In this document: in pieces, positions 7,775-15,334 of the stretch
Layout: the number at the start of each line of letters is the position of its first letter
How positions within the stretch are numbered: position 1 is the first letter of the stretch
DNA from: Burkholderiaceae bacterium
Lineage (GTDB): Bacteria; Pseudomonadota; Gammaproteobacteria; Burkholderiales; Burkholderiaceae_E
Assembly: GCA_024637155.1 (NCBI GenBank)
Contig: JAGXFR010000056.1
Location: 1 to 64,000 of the forward strand
Direction: 5' to 3'
Length of the DNA: 64,000 nt
Position numbers and translations under genes: made by a program
Notes under the pieces: generated by a model
Databases searched by the model: none
The model's input: only the letters and a program-made list of their open reading frames with translations
Told to the model about the DNA's origin: nothing

Positions 7775-8622
7775 CAGATGACCTCCTTGTCGATGCCCAC
7801 GTAATACACGTTGGGGGCACTCCCTGACTCGGGCTTGAGCACCTGGACACGGTTGTTGCGGATGAACAGGCTGAGCGGACTCTCCTTGTCCTTCTGGTCG
7901 CCGAATATCCGGGCACCAACGGGGCAAACCTCGACACACGCCGGCTGCAGGCCTCTGGTGATGCGGTGGTAGCACCAGGTGCACTTGTCGGCCACGCCCT
8001 TGTCCTCGTTCAGGTAGCGGGCACCATAGGGACAGGCCTGGATGCAGTATCCACAGCCGATGCAATAGGTCTGGTCGACCAGCACCACCCCATCCTTGGT
8101 CCGGTAGGTCGCACCGACCGGGCACACCTGCACGCAGGCCGGATGCGTACATTGGTTGCACAGCTTGGGGACGAAGAACGCCTTGTCGACCTTCGCCCCC
8201 TTGTAGCGCTCGGCGAAGCGGAATTCCTTCTCGGAACCGGACGCCGCGATATTGACCGGATCGGCCTGGCTGTCGATGCGCACGCGCTCCTCGCCTTCGA
8301 GATGCACATAGCGCTCGACCCAGGTGCGGAACTGGTTGGCGTTCCGGGGGACGTCGTTTTCCGTCTTGCACGCCTCCACGCAGCGCAGGCAGCCGATGCA
8401 TTTCGTCGCATCGACGCCGAATCCCCACGTGTGCTGGGTCCAGTCGTAGTCCTTGGTGGGAAACGAGGCGCCGGCCGCGGCGGGTTCCGTCTTCGCCGAC
8501 ACGAGTGGAATGAGGCCCAGCGTCGCGGCACCGGCTGCGGCGCCCGCGCCCGCCGCGGCACCGCCGATGCGGGTCAGGAAGCTGCGTCGCGCGGGTACGG
8601 TTGGTTTGGCGTCTTTCCTCAT
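7774..8622 (-). CDS. Tat-exported 4Fe-4S electron-transfer protein (NrfC-like)
   Basis: This 282-residue protein starts with a twin-arginine signal (ARRSFLTRIGG followed by an alanine-rich hydrophobic segment), so it is exported folded. Four cysteine clusters follow in the order expected for a four-cluster ferredoxin subunit: CIGCLRCVEAC, CNQCTHPACVQVC, CIGCGYCIQAC and CTWC...ACVEVC, enough for four 4Fe-4S clusters. It would relay electrons between the tetraheme cytochrome and the NrfD-like subunit. I chose the ATG at 8622, which lies 8 bases after the cytochrome stop and has GAGGAG about 10 bases upstream; an ATG 14 codons earlier overlaps the cytochrome gene. Confidence 0.9.
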   Translation of the reverse strand: MRKDAKPTVPARRSFLTRIGGAAAGAGAAAGAATLGLIPLVSAKTEPAAAGASFPTKDYDWTQHTWGFGVDATKCIGCLRCVEACKTENDVPRNANQFRTWVERYVHLEGEERVRIDSQADPVNIAASGSEKEFRFAERYKGAKVDKAFFVPKLCNQCTHPACVQVCPVGATYRTKDGVVLVDQTYCIGCGYCIQACPYGARYLNEDKGVADKCTWCYHRITRGLQPACVEVCPVGARIFGDQKDKESPLSLFIRNNRVQVLKPESGSAPNVYYVGIDKEVI

Positions 8623-8629
8623 ACGCTCG

Positions 8630-9067
8630 CTACTCCTCGGGTACGTGCGGGTTGTGGCAGGCAACGCATTGCCGCCCCTTGTTGTGTTTCGGCACTTCCA
8701 CCTGCGGCTGGGTGTCGGGGCGTCCCGTCAGGGCCTCGTGACAGCGTGTGCAAAGCTTCACCGCATCGGTGGGAATCGGCAGCTTGGCGATCTTCTGCGG
8801 ATGGCCCAAGGCGGCACCGTGGCAGTTCTCGCAGGTGACGGTTTTGTGCTTGGCGACCGACCATTTCTCAAAACGTTCCGCGTGACACTCCTGGCAGGAC
8901 GCGGCAGTCTGCAGCACGGGGATCTGGGCCGCGATTTCCGGAACGGAATCCGCACGGTAGTGCCCGAATCGATAGAAGGATTTGTCGGTCAGCAGTTCCT
9001 TCCCGATCACCGCGACGACGAGCAAGCCGAAAATCAGGACGATCAATCGAAGAATGTGCTTGGGCAT
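8630..9067 (-). CDS. membrane-anchored tetraheme cytochrome c
   Basis: This 145-residue protein has one N-terminal hydrophobic helix (residues 6-22) and four CXXCH heme-binding motifs at Cys58, Cys79, Cys106 and Cys134 (CQECH, CENCH, CTRCH, CVACH). The helix looks like a membrane anchor or signal, placing the hemes in the periplasm. It is shorter than NapC/NrfH proteins and is closest in layout to NrfB- or cytochrome c3-like small carriers, but I cannot fix the subfamily. It is first in a three-gene operon with the 4Fe-4S protein and NrfD-like subunit. An AGGAG site precedes the ATG. Confidence 0.88.
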   Translation of the reverse strand: MPKHILRLIVLIFGLLVVAVIGKELLTDKSFYRFGHYRADSVPEIAAQIPVLQTAASCQECHAERFEKWSVAKHKTVTCENCHGAALGHPQKIAKLPIPTDAVKLCTRCHEALTGRPDTQPQVEVPKHNKGRQCVACHNPHVPEE

Positions 9068-9202
9068 GCGCTCTCCTCTGGGCCGTCGACGTCACCGGTC
9101 TCGTCACGCCGATCCGGCGGTACGATCGACTCATGCTTGCACGCGGGGGCGAAGACGCGCCGCATAGTTGCCTGTTTTAGTACGGATTAGGACGATGCAC
9201 GA

Positions 9203-9224
9203 GGGCATGCGAGGGGCATGCGAG
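9203..9224. repeat. two perfect 11-base tandem repeats
   Basis: The unit GGGCATGCGAG occurs twice head-to-tail and is followed by a partial third copy (GGGCTT). It lies in the 236-base divergent region between the cytochrome gene and the second nnrU. A period of about one helical turn would place two protein-binding faces on the same side of the DNA, but no factor can be named. Confidence 0.55.
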
Positions 9225-9240
9225 GGGCTTCGACTGAAAC

Positions 9241-9273
9241 TTGACTCCCTGACAGGGAATTGGTTTACGCTAG
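9241..9273 (+). promoter_or_regulatory. candidate promoter and palindrome before the second nnrU
   Basis: TTGACT (9241-9246) could be a -35 element and TACGCT (9266-9271) a weak -10, though the 19-base spacing is long. Between them is TCCCT-GAC-AGGGA (9246-9258), a perfect 5-base inverted repeat. TTACGCTAG at 9265-9273 recurs upstream of the first nnrU. Confidence 0.35.
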
Positions 9274-9303
9274 TACGGTCGCACCTTCGCAGGAGTGAAC
9301 GCC

Positions 9304-9885
9304 ATGAGCTATCTGATAATCGGTCTCGTGCTTTTCCTGGGCATCCACTCGGTGCGCATGGTGGCCGGGGATTGGCGCGAAGCGCGCGTCGCCGCGCTGG
9401 GCGCGGTTGCGTGGAAGGGGATCAGCGCGCTCATCTCGCTGGCCGGCATCGCACTGATCGTCTGGGGCTATGACCTGGCCCGCGGCGCACCGGTCGACCT
9501 TTGGCAGCCGGCCCCGTGGGCACGGCACCTGGCTGGGATCCTGACCCTGCTCGCCTTCCTGCTGCTGGTGTCGGCCTTTGTGCCAGGGAGCTGGATTCGC
9601 AGTCTGGCCGGCGGCCATCCGATGGTCATCGCCGTGATGATCTGGTCAACGGGCCACCTGTTCGCGAACGGTCGCCTGACTGACCTGCTGCTCTTCGGCG
9701 GGTTCCTCGCCTGGTCGGTATTCGCGTGGCGTTCGCTGCGCCGTCGCGACCGCGCGAGCGGGACCACGGCGCAGCGGGGATCGCCGGTCAACGACATCGT
9801 CACGCTGCTGGTCGGGTTGACCCTCTGGTACCTGTTTGCGCTGCACCTGCATCGGATACTTTTCGGCGTCCCGCCCTTCGGTTGA
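9304..9885 (+). CDS. NnrU family membrane protein (copy 2)
   Basis: This 193-residue NnrU-family membrane protein is paralogous to the gene at 5935. Shared landmarks are LGIHSVRMVAGDWREARVAA, the IVWGYDLARGAP stretch, GHLFANG and the SLRRRDRASG loop. The ATG at 9304 is preceded at 8 bases by AGGAG; a GTG at 9295 lies inside that ribosome site and is rejected. The gene diverges from the cytochrome c gene. Two copies bracketing one redox operon suggest that NnrU function is linked to that operon, which is inference. Confidence 0.82.
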   Translation: MSYLIIGLVLFLGIHSVRMVAGDWREARVAALGAVAWKGISALISLAGIALIVWGYDLARGAPVDLWQPAPWARHLAGILTLLAFLLLVSAFVPGSWIRSLAGGHPMVIAVMIWSTGHLFANGRLTDLLLFGGFLAWSVFAWRSLRRRDRASGTTAQRGSPVNDIVTLLVGLTLWYLFALHLHRILFGVPPFG

Positions 9886-9904
9886 CGCGCCACCGCGATC
9901 GCGG

Positions 9905-11743
9905 CTAGGAGGTGGTTGCCGGCGTCTGCGCCAGCAGCCGCGAGATCTCGCGTCCCAGCAGCTCGCTGTCGAGCGGTTTTGGCATGAACACGACATCGGG
10001 CGGAAGCGCCTCGCCGCCGTGGCCGCCGGCGACCGTATCCAGGCCGGAAATCAGGATCGCCGGGATCTGGATGCGGTAGACCTCGCGCAGTCGCACGATG
10101 GCGTCGATGCCGCTCGAGTCGCCCGGCAACTGGAAATCGCTGATCAGCAGCTCCGGGCTGCGGTCGCTGGCGCGACATAGCATCTCCAGCTCGGCGAACC
10201 CGGCCGCGGCGATCGTGTGTGCACCCCAGGCCTGCAGGCGCGCCACGAGGCCGTCGCGAACGCCTTCGTCGTCTTCGAGAACCAGCACGGAAGCGCCCTC
10301 GAGCCGTACGACCGTCGGCAGCAGCGCCGCCTTCCGACTCACGAACCACGGCACTTCGGTGCACGGGAGCGTGAGCGTAAAGCGCGAAGCACGCCCCAGG
10401 CGGGAACGCAGGCGCAATTCGTGACCGGGAAGCCAGCGCAGCGCAGCGCGCACGTTCGCCAGTCCGAGGCCGATTCCGCGCACGCGGTTGCGCTCCGGAT
10501 TCGCCGCCTGGTAATACGGCTCGAAAATGCGCTCCTGGTGCTCGGCGGCGATCCCGAGTCCGTTGTCGATCACCGAAATCGCGAGGCGATCGCCCCGTCG
10601 CGTCGCGGCGATCAGCACGAAGCGCGAACGCGCGGACTGCCCCGGAACCGTCGCACGCTGGAACTTCAGCGCATTCGCGACCAGATTCGTGACCACCATG
10701 CCGAGTTGTTCGCGATTGGTGGTGACCCAGCAGGCGTCCGAATGCACCGGCACGCGCAGGCCGAGGTGCACTCCCGAGCCGGCCGCCAGCGGGCGAAAGG
10801 TCGCGTGGATTTCCCGCACCACCTCGGCGATGTCGACTGGTTCGACGGGCCAGTTCTCGCCGCGCGATTGCAGCTGCGAGAGCCCCAGCGTCGCCGAGAG
10901 TGTCTGTCCCAGGCTCGCAATGCCGCGGGCGAGATCATCGAAATGCTGTCGCATCACCTCGTCCCCGGTGCCCAGGCGTTCGCGCAGCAAGGTGAGCCGC
11001 AGGTTCATCGCGGTGAGCGGCTGGCGCACATCGTGGCTGACCGCCGCGAGGAAGCGCGCCCGTTCCTTGCTTTCATGCTGCGCCTGGCGCGCCAGTTCAG
11101 CGGATTCGGCCTGCGCGATGCCGAGTTCCCGCACCGCCCGGAATTCCTTGCGTTCGCGCGCTTCGGCCGCACGCAACTTCAGGTACCCGCCCACGCCGAC
11201 GATCGCGGCAATCGCCAGCGTCAGGATCTCGTCGCCAAGGTCGAGCGCGTAGGCGGGGACCCATTGTTCATGAACGAAGAGCAGCGACACGGCGCCTCCG
11301 AGTACGGTGCACAAGACGACGACCGGGGGCAGACCGGCAGGGCCGAAGGCGAAGAACGCGACCATCAGGTTCAGGCTCGCCAGGAAGGCCGCGCTCCCCC
11401 CGTAGGCGAAGGGGTCGAGCACCATCACGCATGCCGCCAACGCGAAGTGCGATGCCAGCAACCCGATCGCGGCCACCCGATAGTTGCCGCCGAACCACGC
11501 TCGGAAGGAAGCCCACCACCACAAACCCAAAAAGACCGCGAAGCCGCCGAGCACCGCGCTGACCACCGGCAGTCGTTCGGGGGCGCGCGTGAAGGCGGCG
11601 GCGAACCCGATGAGAAGCAGGCAGGCGAACAGGGTTGCGAGCGCGAGGAAGCGCAGATAGCCCAGGCCGGCCGCTTCGGATCGCGCCAGAAACCGCGCCT
11701 CCTCGTCGGGTGCGACGACCTCCATCCGGTGCGGATCGCTCAT
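9905..11743 (-). CDS. membrane hybrid histidine kinase with C-terminal receiver
   Basis: This 612-residue protein has about six hydrophobic helices in residues 28-190, a coiled linker, and a histidine kinase core. The H-box is AAVSHDVRQPL (His237), the N-box contains NLVANALKF (Asn357), and the G-boxes are DNGLG (D393) and RGIGLGLANV. A receiver domain follows, with acidic residues at 490-492, the phospho-acceptor Asp536 in SDFQLPG and Lys589 in MPKPL. No output domain follows, so it probably hands phosphate to another protein. The ATG overlaps the TGA of the upstream PAS/GAF gene, suggesting that the two form one signalling unit. A long open frame continuing upstream overlaps that gene and is ignored. 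Confidence 0.9.
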   Translation of the reverse strand: MSDPHRMEVVAPDEEARFLARSEAAGLGYLRFLALATLFACLLLIGFAAAFTRAPERLPVVSAVLGGFAVFLGLWWWASFRAWFGGNYRVAAIGLLASHFALAACVMVLDPFAYGGSAAFLASLNLMVAFFAFGPAGLPPVVVLCTVLGGAVSLLFVHEQWVPAYALDLGDEILTLAIAAIVGVGGYLKLRAAEARERKEFRAVRELGIAQAESAELARQAQHESKERARFLAAVSHDVRQPLTAMNLRLTLLRERLGTGDEVMRQHFDDLARGIASLGQTLSATLGLSQLQSRGENWPVEPVDIAEVVREIHATFRPLAAGSGVHLGLRVPVHSDACWVTTNREQLGMVVTNLVANALKFQRATVPGQSARSRFVLIAATRRGDRLAISVIDNGLGIAAEHQERIFEPYYQAANPERNRVRGIGLGLANVRAALRWLPGHELRLRSRLGRASRFTLTLPCTEVPWFVSRKAALLPTVVRLEGASVLVLEDDEGVRDGLVARLQAWGAHTIAAAGFAELEMLCRASDRSPELLISDFQLPGDSSGIDAIVRLREVYRIQIPAILISGLDTVAGGHGGEALPPDVVFMPKPLDSELLGREISRLLAQTPATTS

Positions 11744-14355
11744 CGGCGCTCCTTTCGCGCGCCTGCGGCTGCCTCGTACTTGCGCAGCGCACGCTGGGCA
11801 CGCACCTGCTCGGTCACGTCGCGCGCGGTGCCGCGATAGCCCTGGAACGTGCCGTCGTCCGAGAAGACGGGTTCGCCCGACGAAACACCCCACAGATCTT
11901 CGCCGTCGCGAACGTAGAAGCGGCGCGGGTAGGTCACGTTGGTGAAAGGCTCGCGCGCGCGCATGGCCTCCCAAATGGCCTTTTCCCCTTCGTCTTCGTG
12001 CGCCGGTCCGGCCGGTTCCATTCCGGCCGTCGGAAAGCAGGGTCTTCCGAGAACGGTTGCCGGATCGACCCCCGTGTTTCTCTGATAGGACTCCGAAACG
12101 TAGGTGACCAGGCCATCGGCGTTGGTCTGCCAGTACCAGTCGACCGACAGCATCGCCAACCGGCTGAAATGCTCCTGCGCCTCGCGCAAGGCGGTCGTCG
12201 CCTCGATCTCCGCGCTGACGTTGCGCGTCGTGCCCGCGTAGCCGAGGAACGCGCCCTCGTCGTCGTAGCGCGGCGCCGCGTTGATGCGCCACCAGGGCTC
12301 GCCATTGATGCCGTGAATCTGGATCAGGAAATCGCGCACGGGCTGGCGCGCCTTGAACAGGGACCAGAACGCGTCGAAGCGCTCCGGATCGATCGTGGCC
12401 GGCGGGCTGAAGATGCGCTCTCCGATTCGCTTCTCGACCGGAATCGCGGTATGCGCGGTGAAGGCCCCCGCCAGATAGGTCACGATTCCGTCCGGATCCG
12501 TTTCCAGGTACCAGTCCACGGCCAAATCGACGAACTGGCGGTAGCGGCGTTCGCTCGCGCGCAGTTGTTCCTGGGTCTCGCGGGCCCGCTGTGCGAGCCC
12601 GAAACCCTCGACGGTGCGGGTGAGCGTCGCACAGACGCGTGCAGCAAGCGTTACCAGTTCCGGGTCGAACCAGCGCCGCTCCCCCGCGAAGAGCGCCAGG
12701 ACCCCGATCACCCGGGCGTCGCACCGGACCGGGACGGCGAGTCCGGCCAGGACGCCGATGCGCCGCGCGGCTTCATGAAAGGGGGCCGTCGAATGATCGC
12801 CGGGATAGTCGTCGATCACCTGGCTTTGCCCATCCAGAAACGCCCGCACCGTCGGCAGATCGCCGCGCAAACTCATGCCTCGCGGCGGCAGGGACAAGGA
12901 CGAGATGCTCGGCGCCCCGGACCCGGCGTGATGCGCCACGACGAGCGTATGCGTCGCCTCGTCGTGGCGAAAGAAGGTCGCGCGCACGAGCCCGCCCATC
13001 TCGTAGATGATGCGGCAGACGGCGGCGGCCGCCGTCTCCGCGTCCTGCACTTCGGCGAGTGCGCGGTCGGCTTCGCTGAGCGCCGCATACATGCCCGCCA
13101 CGCGCTCCAGTCGCGTCTGCGCGAGCTTGCGCGGCGTGATGTCGCGGGCCGTCCCCTCGTAGCCGACAAACGCGCCGTGGCCGTCGAATACCGGGTCGCC
13201 GCTCACCGCGGTCCAGAACACGTTGCCGTCGGCGCCCAGGCGTCGATACTCGAAGTCCCGGATGGGCAGACGCGCGTCGAGCATGCGGCGGTGATCTGCC
13301 CAGACGGCGGCGTCGGCATCCATGAACACATCCGCGCGATCCCAGCGCGCGCGGCCAAGAGCGAGTTGCGGGTCCCGTCCCGAGAGGTTGGTCGCCCGCT
13401 CCGAGAAGTGGGTGAACCGGTGCTCTGCGTCGCTGATCCATTCCCAGTCGGCGCTGAGTGCGGCGAGACGTCGATAGCGTTCCTCGCTGCGCGCCAGATT
13501 CAGTTCCGCCTGCTTGCGCTCGGTGATGTAGCGTCCGGTACCCTGATAGCCGAGGAAGTCGCCGGAGCTGTCATAGCGGGGCGCCCCGCTCACCGACACC
13601 CATTCGCGCTCACCGCCGCGCAGGGTGCGCGCGAACTCGAAATCACGAAACCCGTGCCGCGCATCGAGAACCGCCCGATGAGCGTTCCAGTCGTTCTCGG
13701 CTATGTCGGCTCCGTCGAGCTCCCAGCGGCACAGCCCGAGCTGCACGATTCCGGTCGCCCGCAGATGCGTCTCGGACAATTCGGTGAATTGATGATGCGT
13801 GTTGGTCACCCACAGCCAGTCGGAGGTGGTATCGGCCAGCTGCCGGTAGCGCGCCTCGCTTGCCTGCAGTCGCGCCTCCGCGCGCTTGCGCGCGCTGATG
13901 TCGCGCGTGATGCCCTGGTAACCGCGGAAGACGCCTTGCGCGTCGAAGATCGGAATCCCGGTCACGATATGCCACGCCGGGCTTCGGCCTTCCTGCGCGA
14001 AATCCTGGCGATATTCGATGCCCGCGAACTCGCGGTGGTGCTGGCTTGCCCGGGCCAGCCGCTCCGCCATCAACGGTTCCAGATGGCGGCCTTCCAGCCA
14101 TTCGGCGCGTCCCAGCACTTCCTCGGGTGGGACCCCGGTGAGCGCCTCGAAGGATTCGGAGACGAAGGTCGTGCGGCCCCGGGCGTCGGTGATCCAGAAC
14201 CAGCCCGAAGCCATCAGCGCGCGTTCGAGGAGACTGCGCGGAGCGTGCTCGAGCGGCACCGGGTCCGCATCGCGGGGTCGCGCCGGCTCGACCGCCGCCC
14301 CCGCTTTGTGGGGCGACGCCTCTGCCTTTTCGCGCAACCAGTCCAACCAGTCCAT
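11740..14355 (-). CDS. multi-PAS/GAF sensory protein without kinase or output domain
   Basis: This 871-residue soluble protein contains five PAS/PAC units and one GAF domain. Approximate positions are PAS1 45-155, PAS2 165-285, PAS3 290-412, GAF 425-585, PAS4 600-715 and PAS5 725-855. Each PAS has the tryptophan-rich start (GWFWITD, DWLWVTN, DWEWISD, DWYLETD, DWYWQTN) and ends with a PAC segment of the GYxGTxRDI type. No H-box, GGDEF, EAL, HTH or receiver is present; the protein stops 16 residues after PAS5. Its TGA overlaps the ATG of a hybrid kinase. I chose the ATG at 14355 because the preceding 30 codons of the open frame do not look coding and a GGGAG lies just upstream. Confidence 0.85.
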   Translation of the reverse strand: MDWLDWLREKAEASPHKAGAAVEPARPRDADPVPLEHAPRSLLERALMASGWFWITDARGRTTFVSESFEALTGVPPEEVLGRAEWLEGRHLEPLMAERLARASQHHREFAGIEYRQDFAQEGRSPAWHIVTGIPIFDAQGVFRGYQGITRDISARKRAEARLQASEARYRQLADTTSDWLWVTNTHHQFTELSETHLRATGIVQLGLCRWELDGADIAENDWNAHRAVLDARHGFRDFEFARTLRGGEREWVSVSGAPRYDSSGDFLGYQGTGRYITERKQAELNLARSEERYRRLAALSADWEWISDAEHRFTHFSERATNLSGRDPQLALGRARWDRADVFMDADAAVWADHRRMLDARLPIRDFEYRRLGADGNVFWTAVSGDPVFDGHGAFVGYEGTARDITPRKLAQTRLERVAGMYAALSEADRALAEVQDAETAAAAVCRIIYEMGGLVRATFFRHDEATHTLVVAHHAGSGAPSISSLSLPPRGMSLRGDLPTVRAFLDGQSQVIDDYPGDHSTAPFHEAARRIGVLAGLAVPVRCDARVIGVLALFAGERRWFDPELVTLAARVCATLTRTVEGFGLAQRARETQEQLRASERRYRQFVDLAVDWYLETDPDGIVTYLAGAFTAHTAIPVEKRIGERIFSPPATIDPERFDAFWSLFKARQPVRDFLIQIHGINGEPWWRINAAPRYDDEGAFLGYAGTTRNVSAEIEATTALREAQEHFSRLAMLSVDWYWQTNADGLVTYVSESYQRNTGVDPATVLGRPCFPTAGMEPAGPAHEDEGEKAIWEAMRAREPFTNVTYPRRFYVRDGEDLWGVSSGEPVFSDDGTFQGYRGTARDVTEQVRAQRALRKYEAAAGARKERR

Positions 14356-14472
14356 CGCTCTCCCGGTGCCCCTGCCGCCGAGCGTCTCCCCACGATCCGG
14401 GTGATTCCGGACCAAGGGAAAAGACGCAAGCGCGCATGATGGCATACGCCCGTGCCACGAGATCGTCAGGCG

Positions 14473-14502
14473 AAAAAAAGGCGCCCCGTTGCGAGGCGCC
14501 TT
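14473..14502 (-). terminator. rho-independent terminator of the small secreted protein gene
   Basis: Read on the minus strand, a GGCGCC/GGCGCC stem (14495-14500 and 14480-14485), extended by AA pairing with the first T residues, encloses a 9-base loop and is followed by seven T residues. It lies about 20 bases after the stop at 14522. Confidence 0.85.
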
Positions 14503-14521
14503 GGGAATCAGGGATGTGGAT

Positions 14522-14764
14522 TCAGATACCGACGATCTTCATGGCCTTCGCGAGCAGGTCAACCGACTCCTGATGCTTGCCTGCCTTGTGCGCTGTCTCG
14601 CCATCGGCGCGCAGCTTCTTGACCTCGACCATTTGCTCGGCGGTCAATTTCGCCTTGGGCAGCGCGTCGTCAATGGCCTTCATGTCCTTGGGACAGTGAA
14701 ACGCGAACACGGGGCTGGCGGCCAGCGTCAGACCGGCGGCAACGATCAGTGGATGCAGTTTCAT
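14522..14764 (-). CDS. small secreted protein of unknown function
   Basis: This 80-residue protein starts with a clear signal peptide (MKLHPLIVAAGLTLAASPVFA), giving a mature periplasmic peptide of about 59 residues. The mature part is charged, helical and lysine-rich, with one cysteine (in FHCPKDM) and no heme or metal motif. An AGGAG-type site (GAGGAGAAAAC) lies directly before the ATG and a strong terminator follows the stop, so it is a single-gene transcript. I do not recognise the family. Residues 39-77 alternate hydrophobic and charged positions as in a helical hairpin. Confidence 0.75.
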   Translation of the reverse strand: MKLHPLIVAAGLTLAASPVFAFHCPKDMKAIDDALPKAKLTAEQMVEVKKLRADGETAHKAGKHQESVDLLAKAMKIVGI

Positions 14765-14898
14765 GTTTTCTCCTCGAGGTTAATCCTGAAGAAAAAAGTC
14801 TACTATCCCCGAACCGTCCCGGCGGGATTGACCCGACGGGAGACGTGGCAATGAAGCAAGCGCGGACCGCGGGCCTCGACGAGCGCGGGCCGGCGCAG

Positions 14899-15231
14899 CT
14901 ACAGGCCGAGAATGCGGCCGATCTCGGCGATGAATACCCCCTCGCGCAGCGCCTCGCCCTGCACCGACTTCCCGGTCTTCTGGAGTTGCGTGCGGATGTC
15001 GTGCAATCCCTCGGCGATCCACCCGCTCTTTTCCTTGGGGGAATCGAGCACCGCGCGCAGGGTCACGATCTCATCCTTCAGGTCCTGGACGCCGGGAGCG
15101 TCGCCCGGCGCGCTTGCGACGGTGGCCTGCAACTCGTCGACCAGCCGCCGGATCCGCGCCAGGTCCAGTCCCTGCCCTTCATTGCCGGGGCCAGTTGCCA
15201 CCGGCCCTTTGCTCTCTTGCCCCTGCGTCAT
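14899..15231 (-). CDS. small hypothetical cytoplasmic protein
   Basis: This 110-residue protein has no signal peptide or membrane helix. Its N-terminal 20 residues are glycine/glutamine-rich; from about residue 24 it is predicted helical, with leucine-rich segments (RIRRLVDELQATV, VQDLKDEIVTLRAVL) that could form a coiled coil. I do not recognise the family. It lies downstream of serC on the same strand with a 103-base gap. Confidence 0.6.
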   Translation of the reverse strand: MTQGQESKGPVATGPGNEGQGLDLARIRRLVDELQATVASAPGDAPGVQDLKDEIVTLRAVLDSPKEKSGWIAEGLHDIRTQLQKTGKSVQGEALREGVFIAEIGRILGL

Positions 15232-15334
15232 TACGCCCTCCCCTCGATTGCCGGTGGCCTGCCGCTTCGCGATCCGGGTACGTCACGCCCACGCCCCATG
15301 ATGCCACCTTCGCGCGGCAGCCGCGCGTTTGCAG

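Noticed and set aside
8630-9067. NapC/NrfH assignment for the tetraheme cytochrome
   Set aside because: It has four CXXCH motifs and an N-terminal helix, but it is shorter than NapC/NrfH and I could not align their distinctive regions, so I kept a general name.
11635-14439. Very long plus-strand open frame opposite the PAS/GAF gene, with similar ones at 15329-19405, 19454-21385, 43173-46076 and 60228-63155
   Set aside because: They lie antisense to strong protein families, are Arg/Ala/Gly-rich with no recognisable domains, and lack ribosome sites. Such frames are common opposite GC-rich genes.
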